The notes under the pieces: model-generated
What the model saw: the letters and a program-made list of their open reading frames with translations, nothing else
The model's database searches: none
Told to the model about the DNA's origin: nothing
NCBI GenBank assembly: GCA_029876055.1
Contig: CM056874.1
Location: 6,386,001-6,450,000 of the forward strand
Reading direction: 5' to 3'
Origin: Madurella fahalii
Lineage: Eukaryota; Ascomycota; Sordariomycetes; Sordariales
Length of the DNA stretch: 64,000 nt
Program-made: the position numbers and the translations under genes
In this document: positions 44,188 to 56,900 of the stretch, in pieces
Position numbering within the stretch: the first letter of the stretch is position 1
How the letters are laid out: each line of letters opens with the position of its first letter

Positions 44188-47100
44188 CTAAAGTAGTAAG
44201 CATCTGGGGTTAGAGTTCTGTCTGGTTTTGGCATCCCAGAGCTTCTGTCCAAATTCCACAAAGCGCTGATTGTATTTCTGGACCTCGTCGGGAGCTGATT
44301 TTCCATCTGGTGTTGCCCCTCTGTCTCGTAAAGTGTTTAGGGCCCTCAAAATGTCGGCAACGCTATCTAACTCGTCCCAGACTTGGATAAACTTATTTTC
44401 CGTAAGTCTGCCCAAACTCGCAAACGCGAGTTTCATCGCGGTTGGATTTGCGATCTGGCTCGCACCGTCGTCGGGAATTGGGTTGATGCTGGCTTTGGTC
44501 TGGTTGACCGTCTTGACGACGAGGATGGCGGCCTTGACGCAGTAGAGAATCATGGCAGCGAGACCAGCTGCCAATGCGGTAGCGACACTCGAGCCCGTCT
44601 CGTACTTGAAGTTGATCAGCCGCTGTGTGATCTCCTTCTGGGGAGCACCGAAGCGTGACGAGCTGCTCGTCGCCTGTTCCTTGACCACGTCGACGCCTGG
44701 TAGCGCGTAAGTGATGTTTTCGGGCGTCCATCGGAAAACGGTGCCGTCTGCATTCGCGGCGCCGATACGGAAGAAGCTCTTGGCCACGGCCCGCTTGAGT
44801 AGTCGAGGATGTCGAACTTGCCCCGGTCAGGGGCCGAACAAAACATGAGCACGCCGCGTTCAATGGCGAGTTCCAGGACGTCATCCACTAATTGTAGTAC
44901 GCAGAACCCGCGTGTTAGAGATCGCGATGGGAGGTGGTTCATCAGATCAACCCGGCAGCTGGGGATACTCACATCGTTTCTTTGCCTCGGGTTTGATTTC
45001 CGAACTCGGAAGCGTCCAGGACATGGAGATAATGGTGGCCTTCTTATCCAGGGCCGCTTGAATGGCCTGCAGTTCGCGACAAGGCTTGGTCAGTACAGCG
45101 GTGGCATGGAGTCGATGGGGGTTGGCTTGAACTTCACCTGCGCTGCATAACTTACATCTATGTTTCGATTCTTTCCGTCGACCGTGTCATACGTCTTGAG
45201 GCGGATCGGATACACCTTTGCCATGGGACAGACGCGCAGGATCATGCTGGCCATGACGGTACCGTGACCCATGGCCGACGAGTAGGGCCGGCGCACCTTT
45301 CCATTATGGAAGTCGAAGCTTTTGCCTTCGAAAAATCTGAGTGCTCAATGTCTTGTCGAACATGTCGACGCCGTCGTCGATCAGAGCAACGACAACAGGA
45401 TCCTCAATCTCCTCTACCGTGCCTTGTTGTCGTCTTGACTGGAGGAAGTCCCGCCTAGCTTTCGTCCAGAAGAGTTCCATTTCGGTAGCAAATCGGTCTG
45501 TGCAGGTAAGCCATTGATGAGAGTTGATGCCGTCGACGGAACCCGAAATGGGGGGCTGGGCCGTGTCGCTAGATGCCGCTCTGCGCTGCTCGTCTGTGGT
45601 TGAGATGACGAGGTGAACGCTAAGATCGCGGATCCTTTTGTGAATAATGCGACGATGTGCATTCAGTCTAGTCCGAAACTGCTCGACTTTTTTGTTGATC
45701 CACTCTGGGCTATCGTGTGTCTTTTTGTCTCCCCTTATTAGCCTGCTGCTGTCGGAACGACTTGACGGACTAAAGTCACGTACCTTGCTAGGAGGCGGTG
45801 TGACCAGATATATCCTTTCAAGGTTCGGTAACATCGCTAAGCCTTCCCTCTCGTTCCATCCTCGAAGTACAACGTTGTTGCCGCTCCACCTCAAATAGAG
45901 TTCCCTTAACGGTCGGGCCGGCTCAACCCCGGTCTCCTCGGCGTTCGCGGGACCAGGGGCCTCTTTTTCCACTTTGCTGCTGACGTGAAGGATTGTCTCT
46001 GGGTCAAGGTCCATCTTCTTCCAATCTAGACACTCGACAACGAACCTTTCCAACGATTCCTGGATAGATTGGTCGCTGTGGACCTTCCCGCTCGGGTTTG
46101 GAGAGTCTTCGACGGATACTCGAATGATGTGGCGGACCCCTTTCCGATACAGCCACGAAAAGAAATACACCATATCTTTTCGCCCGAGCGGTTTCTCCGG
46201 TTGCGATTCGCCCTCCTGCTCGGATTCCTCTTCGGCGTGACGACCAGTCTGTTGGACCTCCACGTGTGGGAACGTCACATACTGCAGCACGCTATCGTAC
46301 TTGAACCCGGACCTGATATCGGCGCCGAACCGCTCTTCGAAGTCGCGTCCAAACACCACAGGAGGTAGACTGTCGTAATCAAAGCTTATCTGGATGTCTG
46401 CAAGTCGATGTCAGTCTGAGCTACTAGTAGTAGTAAGGATCTAGTCGTCTGTGATGGCACCCACCGTCCATGTTGGTCCCATATAAGAAAGAGATTGCCA
46501 TCTCGGCACTCCGCGTTCTCATATAATGAAGCTTCAATCTCGGCAGAATAGCATTCGAGTTCGCAACGAGCTCGTCCACTTTGGCAGCGGTGAGCCTCGG
46601 AGTATTGGAGCGATGTCTGGGATTTAGAGTTGGTCTCGCCCGCGCCTTCTGTTGGTCTTGTCTGGAATCGAGGCGCCCCGTGTTGCTCCGCTTGATCGAA
46701 GTATTCGGCGTGGGTCTCGCTGCCGAGGGGAATTACCTACGACTCGCGGGTCCTGCTGAAGACCGGCATCATCACGCCCATGGATCCTGGCCGATACGCT
46801 CTCGCTGGGCTCTTGGCCTAGACCTCGGCCGTCCCGCTCGCTAGTACGCCCGTTTCTCGCACCATACTCGGTCTCTTCTGGGACCACGGCATTCTCGCCG
46901 TTCCTCTTCTCATCTTCATGAATCTTCCTTCTGAGTTCCTCGGCTTTTTTCTTCTGGCGCAACTCTTCGCGGTCGTCCAGCTTCGCGTCGGGAACTCCAG
47001 TGGAACCGTCTCGGTCCGCGGTCCGATCGCTCCCGGACTCGACAAAAGCCGCGTGTCTCGGGTCTCCTATGTTCATGTAACTCTTGATGGGTTTCGGGAT

Positions 47101-47939
47101 AGGTCTATCTGCCGGTTTTGCATTATCGGCTTGCTTCGCTTCGCTTTACTTCTTGGCCTGCTTGAGCTTATGGTCTTCAAGTTGCTTTTGTGCTAATACC
47201 CTGGACCATTGATGCTCGCTATATACCGACAGACCTTGCCTATCGTGTAGATCTAGAAAGTCTTGGGAGGCCTGGGTTTGCGCCGTATGGCGCTCAGGTC
47301 CCGTTCGATGAACACGTCAAGGAACTCGGCTCTGAGATTCGTTAACGACACGGCATAGTGCATTGGGGTCTTTCCAGTGTCGTCTTGCACAGCCAGTGCC
47401 TCGTCACTCGCGCTTTCGATCAACATTTTAAGAGTCTCTTTCGAATCGAGGTTCTCTTGGAAGGCGACATGGAGGCAAGTCTGTCCTTTCTGGCTCTTCA
47501 TTTTCAGTGCGATATCGAGACACTCGGCATGCTCGCGGTTTCTGATGGCCATGAAGATAGGATTCTGGTTGTCCCTGTTGTGATCCTCGAGCAGAGTCGG
47601 GTGCTTTTCGACCAGCCTCCGGACGATGAGTTCAACGTCGCCTGGCTTAAGCGACTCCGTATGCTGGACCATACCAACAATCTTGTGGAGCAGGTTGCAG
47701 CCTCGTTTTGGAGCAAATTTGTCGGCTATCTTGCCATATTGAGTGAAGAAGTCGCCAACGTCGTCCGAGTTGAAGTGTTTCTTCTCCCGTATCGACCTGG
47801 CGGCCTCTTCGAACCCCTCTTCGAAGTCCTCAAACCCCACACCTTCCGTGGTGAGTTCATCGTCTTCCTCGCCCTCCAGGCTGAACTCGGGCTGTTCCGC
47901 GTCCTCCTCGACAAACCCGTTTTCCAGGTTCGACCTCAT
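44188..47939 (-). CDS. ankyrin-repeat subtilisin-like serine protease (S8), frame interrupted
   Basis: One gene reads from MRSNLENGF (47939) leftward to 44188, roughly 1,050 residues. It opens acidic, then has about three ankyrin repeats (NLLHKIVG, NQNPIFMAIRN, GQTCLHVAFQ, GKTPMHYAVS). A Lys/Glu/Arg-rich, disordered and coiled segment follows, then a folded domain (FDYDSLPPVVFGRDF onward), then the S8 peptidase. The triad is Asp in VVVALIDDGVD (about 45390), His in MGHGTVMASM (about 45265) and Ser in ETGSSVATALAAG (about 44590). The oxyanion position reads SAPDRG, with Asp where classical subtilisins have Asn. Introns are at 46398-46464, 45067-45155 and 44888-44972. The frame breaks at about 47255, 46720, 45333 and 44791, and there is an in-frame TAA at 47146-47148. 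It has no signal peptide, so it is likely intracellular. Confidence 0.82.
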
Positions 47940-48102
47940 CTGGTGCGCAGTTCAAATCCCATGTGCTGCTGTTGAAGTGGGCCCAAGATTCGAGGAATGC
48001 AAAGGGGAACAGATGCTCACATTGTCACTGCTGGAGATGCATGCTTGCGACGAGGCTCTGCTTTGGTCGCCGAAGCAGGGCAGTCCCTAGAACTGTACAA
48101 TA
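47940..48102. promoter_or_regulatory. short divergent promoter between the two ankyrin genes
   Basis: About 160 bases lie between the start of the leftward ankyrin-protease gene and the first secure codon of the rightward ankyrin-ZZ gene. Part of it may code for the missing N terminus of the latter: ATGs at 47997 and 48013 open frames on the plus strand, one reading MLTLSLLEMHACDEALL. Confidence 0.45.
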
Positions 48103-51096
48103 GTACTTGCGGGATCAAGCCGTCGAGCGGGCAACGAGTCCATAGTCAAGCGACTACTAAGGGAGGTGACACTGGATGAGGGTGAGCTTGGGGCTGCCTT
48201 GTTCTGGGCCTCTAGGCGCGACGACGCCGGTATTGTTAATGCCCTCCTCGACAGGATAGGGAACGTGGAAAGGTTCCAATGGCCCGACGGCATGATGTAT
48301 CGAGCCGCTGCCGCCGGCCTGGACAACGTCCTCGCGGCGATGCTTCGGTCTGGTTGCGATATCAACAAGACTGCCAACTACTGGGGAGCACCGCCAGCCG
48401 TGATTGTGGCATGGAGACACTGTGTCTCCACAATGGACTACCTGCTGCACTCGAAATACAAGCCGGACTTGACAGCTACAGACGAAATGGGCGACACCGT
48501 GCTCATAACGGCGGCCCGCAAAGGGAATCCTCGCATGATTGACGTTATGTTACGAAGTGGTGTCAGTGTTACAAACGAGGATGTAAACAAGGACAGGAGA
48601 GGTCGAGGGTTGGTGGAAATTGCACTGCGGAATACCAACCATAAGGCTCTCGACCTTCTTCTCACAAGATATAGGACCGAGCATCGGGACGGCGAGACCA
48701 TTGAAGATTCTCCTTCTTTGACTCAACTGATGGTGATCGCCGCCTCAATTGGCTTATATGGATGCGTCAGCGTGTTGCTCCGTCACGGAGCGGACCCGAA
48801 TGCCGAAGACGGCCCTGGGAAGACTCCGCTCTATGCAGCCATCAAGGGAAACCATATCAACGTCGCCCAGCTGCTGCTCGAGCACATGGCCAAGCCGGAC
48901 TGGGACCTGGCACCCCCGGACGAGGTGAGACCCTTGATGCGCGGATCTACAACCGAAACACGGAACTTGTGTCACTCTTGATCGAGCATGGCGCCGAAGT
49001 CGATTACGTGGACCGAAAGAGTCGTTTTCGTTTTCCAAGACTCCTCTCTCAGTGGCTTGTAGCAATGGAGATCTTGAGATGGCCAAGCTCCTCTTGTCGA
49101 AGGGGGCTAGCATTAACTACGCCGGGAGCGACTCGGATACTCCTCTATTCACCGCTCTTTTTGAGGATTGGGATAAAGTTGCAAGACACTTGTTGCAAGA
49201 CGAGAAGGTTGACGTGATGTGGACAGGCTTAAACGGGATGAACGCTCTTTACGCAGCAGCTAATTTTCCCGACATCCTATCAGATTTGCTCCGAAGGGGC
49301 GTTCCTATCGACGGCTATAGCACAAACGGAACAGTGCTACACATTGCTATACGGTTAAACGAACCAAAGACGATAGAAGCGCTACTTGCGAACAACCCCA
49401 AACCAGACCTGGAACGTGTGTACGATGAAGACGACGTTGTTGCGGATGAGAGTGGTTGCACGCCCCTACAAATTGCATGTAAACACCGTTTTGTCGAAAT
49501 GTGCCACGCTCCTCCTCAAAGCTGGTGCAAATGCAAAGTTCAGGAACAAGAACGGCGACGACGCTGTCGACTTGCTCCTCCGGACAGCATCCGAGTCCGA
49601 CTCGGACAAGGTTACCGAATGTCTTCGACAGCTGCTGTCTGTACCCTATAGCGCACCCGTCGACCACGTCAACGATCAAGGGCGGACCCGTCTTCACGGC
49701 ATCGGGGAGAAAACACCGGTATGCATGGTCCGACTCCTAGTGGAAGCCGGGGCATCCTGGAACATCCAGGACGAGGATGGATACACACCCCTCTCGGTCG
49801 CCATCGACAAGGGCAACGAGGGGGTCGCCAAGTACTTGATCAAGCAGGGCGCCAACGTCAACTCATTCAGCCCCGTCTTTTGCAGCAACCTTCACCTTGC
49901 TGTCAGCAAGGTCGCGTTGAACCTGGTCGAGTTGCTCGTCAACTCGCGTGCGGATCTCGAAACAGTCAACCCCGAGTACGAGAAGTCGGTGCTGTATACG
50001 GCGCTGGGTATCGCAGACATATCAAAACTAAGGAAGATGGTGCGGTACCTGGTTGACGAAGCCGGAGTGCCAATCAACAAACTAGGCGGCACCCCGTTTG
50101 CGTACCCCATTATCCGGGCTGCGAATCTGACCAGAGACTGGCCCCGAGCCGGCAGTCGGATTCTAAAGTTTCTGATCCGCCGCGGGGCTCGGTTGGATGC
50201 CGCCGATAGCCAGGGCCGCCGCGCCGTGCATCTTGCATGCACGGCGCCCGTGGATACCGGGATCCGAGCTTTGGCTGAGGCCGGCGCTGAGATCGACGTG
50301 ACGGACAAGTTCGGCCGTAGACCGATCCACTTCGCAGCGTCAGCAGAGGGAACTGACTGCCTCATGTACCTGCTGGAAACGCTCAAGGACACGGTTGTTG
50401 ACGTGAGGGATAACGACAACCGGACTCCGCTCATGTGGGCGGCACGCTCGGCAAGGCACATAAACATTATGGAACTAGTCCGCCGAGGTGCCGACCTGTG
50501 GGCTCGGGGGTCTGGTCCCAAGTCTCAAAACGAATGGTCGGCGCTAAAGTTGCTGAACTTCGCCGATGATGGTGGTGGGGTGAGGGACTATCTGGAACCC
50601 AAAGAGCGCACAAGGGCCGGGCCAGATGGCAAAACAGAGGAATGGGACGCCTCCTTTCATACCAGCAAGCCGGGACACCGAAAGCTCGTCACATGCGCGA
50701 GCTGCCTTGTCGTTAGTACTCCAATGCCTTTCCAACCCAGCCGAGCATGCTGAATTCTAACCAGAGTCACTGCGCCATGATGTGTACATACAGAGAATCA
50801 GAGGTCCGGAGTGGAAGTGCATCGACTGCGCTCACGACTTCTCGCTCTGCTCCAAGTGCTACGGTCGCCAGTCTGATTATCACGATCCGAGCCACATATT
50901 CGAGGAGATCGGGCCGGTATACGACGACATTGCCTTGTCGGACAGAACAAGTAGGAGCGGCAGCGACATTGAACAGGCGCCGCTTCCAGAAATAGAGAGA
51001 GACAAGGCGCCCGGTAATGCAGAAAACGTTGAAGATCACAGTGAGGTGGAAGAGGACTTAGAATTCTACTTGGGCGACTCAGATTCACAGGGCTAG
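48103..51096 (+). CDS. long ankyrin-repeat protein with C-terminal ZZ zinc finger, frame interrupted
   Basis: Roughly 970 residues. The open frame is clear from 48103 (VLAGSSRRAGNESIVKRLL), but an in-frame stop lies just before and no ATG is found, so the true N terminus is unresolved. Some 15-20 ankyrin repeats follow: RHGADPNAEDGPGKTPLYAA, SKGASINYAGSDSDTPLFTA, EAGASWNIQDEDGYTPLSVA, EAGAEIDVTDKFGRRPIHFA and NRTPLMWAARSA. A 50712-50793 intron (GTTAGT...ATACAG) joins CASCLV to RIRGPEWKCIDC. This makes a ZZ finger with paired cysteines (CASC, CIDC, CSKC) and the histidine pair in HDPSH. An acidic tail ends the protein. The frame shifts at about 48925, 49035 and 49502; the ankyrin consensus continues unbroken across each. 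Its divergent partner is the ankyrin-S8 protease. Confidence 0.8.
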
Positions 51097-53305
51097 GAGA
51101 TGTCAAGGCTGCCATTCGTGTTGTCTTTGGTACTTTTACCGTTACTTGGAGGCCGAGTCGAGTGGCAAGCATAGTACTATTATAAACCGAGCTCCCAATG
51201 CTTCTCAAGGCCCTCGACGTGATTGCTAGATTACTAGTACACAGGGCCCTCTGGGACGCTGGAGGGAGATCCTATTAGCAACGTTTGCCTTCTGTGTCAT
51301 TGTGCCATATCGCCCTTAGGAGCTGGAGATGTGCCGTGGCCAAGATCTTGCGTTCTCATCCAACGACAGAGAAGTACTGTCCCCCCCTGGAAGTAGTAAG
51401 AACAAACAGAGGAGGCGTGGAGAAAACCAGAGCGAGACTGAGAAGGAACTGAAGCCAACAACATGTTCCCATTCGCTTCCTTCCTCCTCGGAATTGCACC
51501 GCTACCTAGTCGCGCGGAAGAGGAGCACACTAATACACGGTAGTGTGCAAAGACTACCGCAGCCAATACCGGGATGCTGGGGGACCGCGGCCGCCACGAA
51601 AGAACAGGTCATACCTGGCTTGTTCGAGGACTGACAGGACTGACGGGTCGAATCCGATGAGCACGAACATTGGGCATCAGAATAGCTCGCAATTGAGTTC
51701 CGAAAAGCTGTCGACCACCCAGGGAGACCCAGCCTATCGCGAGCAGGGACGTTCCTAAGTATTCCCGCCAGTTCCAGCCATCATTCCGGCCGCAAGGGAA
51801 AAAGGGAATGCTTGATGTACCGGGCCTAACACGGTGACCATTCGTACGAAGCAATTGCCGCATCGGTGGTGGAACTGCGAACCAGCTAATTAGTTTAAGC
51901 CAACGTTTTGGGATCGTGTTCGTACCTTTTTCGATATAATATGTCCCCCTTTTCTTTGATCTGACGCTCTAGAGAGCACAATGACCCTCTCCCGGGAAAT
52001 AATAACTCGCAAGGCAGCAGTCAGTTGGTACATAAGTATGTCCACGCAACCGGTGACTGTTACCCCATCCTCCTTTACAGCTACGTTTTCGCTGAAGCCA
52101 AGTGATGTAACCACTCCTCTGAAATCACCCCGGCGGGGGGAATGCACTAATTATCCCCTGGCGAGCCGCCGGCGGCTTTAGGGGGTTTGGGAGGGAGGGA
52201 CAGCGAGGTGTTGGAGGAGGAAGATAGAGTAAGTTGTGCCCCAACTTGGAGCTGAGGAGGATAGATGAGACGGGAGGAGTGCCAGCTAGCCGAGAAACCG
52301 AAATACTAAAGTAAAGACATCTATTAGAGTGGGTTGGCTCAACCTTGGCACGCACCACGTCCAAACACCCTGATGATGACGACGAGCGTGTCGTCGGCCA
52401 TGTTCTCGCCGTATTATTTCTATCTGAGAAACTGGTCGAGAGCATTGATAAATGCGATCCGTGGAGATCGTGGAGGAGGAGAGGGAGGCGTATCGGGTTA
52501 CTCTACTCGGACCGGAGACGGTATCAAACAAGGAATTGCTCCGGGGGTTCAAGTCGAGCTCGCGCCCGTTGCGGATGTTTCCGAAGAACGACTCTGGGTT
52601 GGCCTTGTGATTAACACTTATCTGCTTATCGGTTTGTGTGATTGTGTAGTTGAATGACTAAGTACTTATATGTCGGAAGCGTGGCGTCTGTAGGCTGTCA
52701 GTTACAATAGCTGGCATAATGCTTGTCAGTGTCATTGGAGTAGGTTGAGGGCACAGCCGCAACCAGATCGGGCAATCCGAGACTACTCCACTAATACGGG
52801 CGTTGAGTGGGAATGCTCACCTTGCCTTATTGCTTGCAGGACGCACAGCGTATTGGGGTGGCACTGCATGCAACAGCTGGTCTTTTACCTATAAACCGTC
52901 GTAACGGGTGAAGGACTGGTAAGTATACTTACCTATGAACCCATACGCTACTCTTAGACAATTGGGTGCTTCAGCTCCTTAGTACGTCTTGTTGCCGTTC
53001 TCATTACTACTAACTCCTCTCGGGTCCTGCTGTATGTTGAAGAGAAGATGGACCCAATTCGAGCATCGAGCTATGACAGCAGCTGATGATGAAAGGTGGA
53101 AAGATTGATAGTAACGGCAATTATAACAAACAAACAAACAAATGCTAGAATTTTCCGGCCCTACACCTGTTGAGACGATTCCAACCCTCTTTGTCTCTCC
53201 TGTTCCTGCAGTGAGTGATATCTCTCAGCCTCCCCCTTCTAAAGTGGATAGTAGTAGTATCAACAAGAAAATATAAAAACCCGATCTGTCGAGCGACAAG
53301 CCCCT
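51097..53305. other. 2.2-kb gene-poor stretch
   Basis: Only overlapping frames of 60-136 codons are present, and none has a recognisable domain. The frame at 52334-52657 has a hydrophobic C terminus but no support. A (CAAA)n tetranucleotide run sits at about 53127-53140. I see no mobile element. Confidence 0.45.
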
Positions 53306-53992
53306 TTAGCACCGCCGCCATTCAACATCCCAGTTCTCAGAGAGGGCCTCAAAGTAGGCCTTGCCGCTACCGGTAAGAGCACCCCGGAAGTTGACGTTCA
53401 GGATACCAATGTAACCGTCGCTGCCCGTGCATTGCGACCACACCTTGCTGCCGCCGGCTTCGCTCACCAGAGTCACAGCTTGGTTCATGGTCTGTTTCCC
53501 GTCGTTCTCGACGGAGCCCCTGAGTGTGCCCTGTGCGCATCCCTTCTGTTAGTAATCCCGTTGGTCCCTGAGAGAAGTGTTTTGAGAGCTCAGCAATTGG
53601 AAACTCACCGTATTGCTAGCATCTTGGCTGAAGTACACAGTGGTATAGTGCGTCAGCGCGGTGCCGGGGCTCAGCACAACGTGGCCGTTGACCCGGTTGC
53701 GGCTCAACGCCATTTGCCAACCGCTGCCGACCCCGTTCGCCTGGACGTGTACCTGGCAGTTGAGCGTCTGGTTGCCGCCCGGCATCGACAGAGCGAAGTT
53801 GTGGTATGTGAAAGTGGCGTCGTTGAGGCTGCCCGTCTGCTTGGGGTCCTGTAGGCACCCGTTGCCCGAATAGCTGATGCTGGTGATCCGGGGGCTTACG
53901 GCGGGGGCGGCCGGGGCGGCCGGGGCTTCGGCGGAGACGAGCGATGGGGATGCCACCGCAAGGAGGACTGTCAGGCACACGAGGAGACCCAT
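53306..53992 (-). CDS. secreted DUF4360 protein
   Basis: Two exons (53992-53609, 53530-53306; phase-0 intron, donor GTGAGT, acceptor CACAG) give 202 residues. A signal peptide is evident (MGLLVCLTVLLAVASPSLVSA, cleavage after about residue 21), followed by an Ala/Pro spacer. The mature part has the DUF4360 pattern: ITSISYSGNGC, ATFTYHNFALSMPGGNQTLN, VNGHVVLSPGTALTHYTTVY and, after the splice, GTLRGSVENDGKQTMNQAV. It ends AYFEALSENWDVEWRRC. Four cysteines in the mature protein could form two disulfides, and one NQT sequon is present. The family is common among fungal secreted proteins of unknown function. No enzyme motif is seen. Confidence 0.9.
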
Positions 53993-56900
53993 TGTAGGTG
54001 TGTTTAGTTGGTCTGTCTAAAGTTTCTTTGGTGGCGGTCTTGAGTGACTGATGAGCCGGAGAAGCTGGGGCGGAGAGGCAAGGATGGTGTTGGTTATGGC
54101 ATCGTCAAGAACCCGGTTTCTGAGAGTCGCCTTCCGCTCTTTTATATCCCGTCACGGACCAAGGCCCTAGGGGGCGATGGTGAAATCAACAAAGTGTCAC
54201 GGCTGGTTTCTGCTCGCCACCCATGTCGTAGAGCCAAAATGTCATGTTGTCAGAGTCTGGTTGCGGAGCTTTGCCATTTATCCAAATTGCAACCCGCGAA
54301 TCCGAGTGCCCGGATTGGCAAGAACTGAAGACTAAATTAGCATCCAAAAATAGGACGCCTGTAAATTTCTGGTACTTTGACGCTAAGTCGGCCCTGGGAT
54401 TGGGCCAAACACCTCGGACGGAGGCGAGACCACGGAGGATAGACCGGGAGAGGAAGAGGCCTACCTGGAACGCCTGGAGCGCTGGTGCACGGATGCGGTA
54501 GTCAATCTCGGCGTATATTAGCAAAGAACAGTCGCAACACCCCCTCGTCACACCACAACTCGCCCAAGTGCCCCCATTGCCCCCGTTGGTCCCCCGTCTG
54601 TTCCGGGGTTGCTTCGTGCCTGACTGGGCCTCCCATGGGCGGCGGGAATGCATCCTGGGGGTCGCCACGAACGCCACCAAACGGTACATGCGCTGAATCA
54701 GAGAATGCGGAGCTCATTTCCGCCTCCTTATTGTCTGGATGCGACGTCATATCTGTGTTTGGACTTTTTCGACGAGGTTGAGGCGCCGGCAGAGCCGCCG
54801 TCGCAGCCTGCCGCCACAGCTCCGGCCCCTCCCCGCAACTGATTTGTTCTGGTTCTGGTTCTTGTAAGCTTAACCTGCGTCCCAAGGGACAGATTGACTA
54901 CCTGCAGATAACTTCGAACTAATATCTCGAGCGCAACCCGCAGATATTTGTCCCTTATCCAGCGTATGATTGCATGTGCCATGTTGAGCGTCCCTGACTT
55001 CGATGCTCCTATTTATGGCAACTCAATATTCTTCTGCTGCTGCAAATGGGAATCTTCCATGCAGCGACGATAGTGCCTGAACAGAGAGGATATCGAGGTC
55101 GGGCGCTGTTTTACCGCGGCCCGGGGATTGGCCTTCCCTTGATACCAGCATGGGCAGAAATCAGCCATGTGCAGCCGTGCTAGCACGATGCCCGAAAAAC
55201 TTTGTCTTCATTCTCACAAGAATTCTCGTTGTTAACATTCGTGGATCATCACGGGGGCGGCTGTTGGCCGAGCGCGCATCCGAGGATCGGGAGACCGACC
55301 GGCGGATGTCAGGGTCCCGGTTCAGCGCCGCAGGTACCAATCGTGAGTGTCTGGGCCGTAGGTCCATTAGTCTCGAAGGATATAAACGCGGATATAGCGG
55401 CCGTTCGTTGCAACCCTTTCTTCCGAATATCGTTCCTTCAGTGAGCCAAGCTTTCAAAAACATTAACCCTCTGCATCGGCCCAGTGGTGCAAAGTAGTAG
55501 GAATCATTCAACGACGGCTGCCAAAGTCGTAGCCAGTACCCTAAATTTGGACTCCATTTCGCTACCCGGGTTTGTTGTTGCCGTTGCCGCATCTCTTGCC
55601 AAATTGCTTCTCCTTGCTAACAGCGGTCTCGTCCGCAACAGTACTGCTCGGGGATCCAAAACGAGTGCTTCTTTTCTGACCGCTTATAGTAGGCACCGTC
55701 GACGCACACAATCGGGCTCTAGTAGAAGGCGCCGCGGGATAAGTCCCCGAGCATCTCGCCGATTGTTGCCGGAATAATGCGTGTTAAAGACCCAGAGTAA
55801 CACCCGTGAGCCAGACCCCGAGATCGGTGGGTGGCCATGAAGCTGACCTCTCTAGTTATACATGTCCCACTCTCGACAAGGCCACCAGAATCTGTCTCGT
55901 GGGTATGATGAACACGTTAGACTCGGCGCTGCCTAGAGCGACGAAAGCGAAGATTACCTACTTAGCCACAACATGCCGGCTGCTCGGAGGCAAGCCTCTT
56001 GGGTCGCAGATCAAGAGTGCAAGCGAGACAAAACAGCCGGATGCAACTGATACACGAAGAGAGGGCTGGCGGAACCCCAAACTGAATCGCTTCTCCTTTG
56101 CATTGGAGCTTGCTTAGTCTCAGTTGGAACTTTAGTTGAAGACCCGGCCGTCCGTGGGTCAAGTATCGGTTTAGGATTCACTGCTAACATGCGGGGACAG
56201 AAAGAAGGCATGCTCTCCCTACAGCTGAAGATAACCACTATAACAGAGGGAGCACTGGGAAGGTTATCGCGGGAACAGGGGAGCTAGTATATCAGCGTTC
56301 TCCAAATCAGCAAGTAGCATTGCTGAACTGCGAGTGCCGTATTGCGGATTCTTGTAGGTCAACGTGGTTCAGTCTTAGGAGAGACATGACGTAAGCACAC
56401 CCCTCCAACACGCTCTTCACGATCATGCTAGAAGTCTAGTATTGACGACAAATAGTGATACGGCCAGAGATACGAGATCACGGGCAATGTCGCTTGGAGA
56501 GCCAGTCCACTAATTATCTTAATAATGGCAAGTATGTTCCATTGAAACCCTGAGGCGGAGCTCACAGAGCACATAGACTCAGCAGCCAAAAAAGAGGTAT
56601 TGCCAGGCCGCATCCCTATCTTTTCACGCCAGCGAGCGGCATGAGCCTGACGGCTTTGCCAAGGTGTGTAGGCCGACATGGCAGTGGGACTGGCTGATTG
56701 CTGGCCACGATCTGGTCGGTTTGGTGCGTTATTTTGGTGAGTGACGGAGCGACAGGCTGGGCTGGTATCTGACAAATGACCAGACAGAAGAGGCCTGGAG
56801 GTTCGGCCGGGATCTTTCAGACCATTGCCGGGCATTTCACAGTCTCGTTGAGATGAACCGGCGGTTGTGGAACTTCCAATTCGTAATCACGCGGCATATC

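Noticed and set aside
54502..54982. leftward frames with protein-like pieces
   Set aside because: No reliable splice joins them and no family is recognised; kept only as a note in the intergenic entry.
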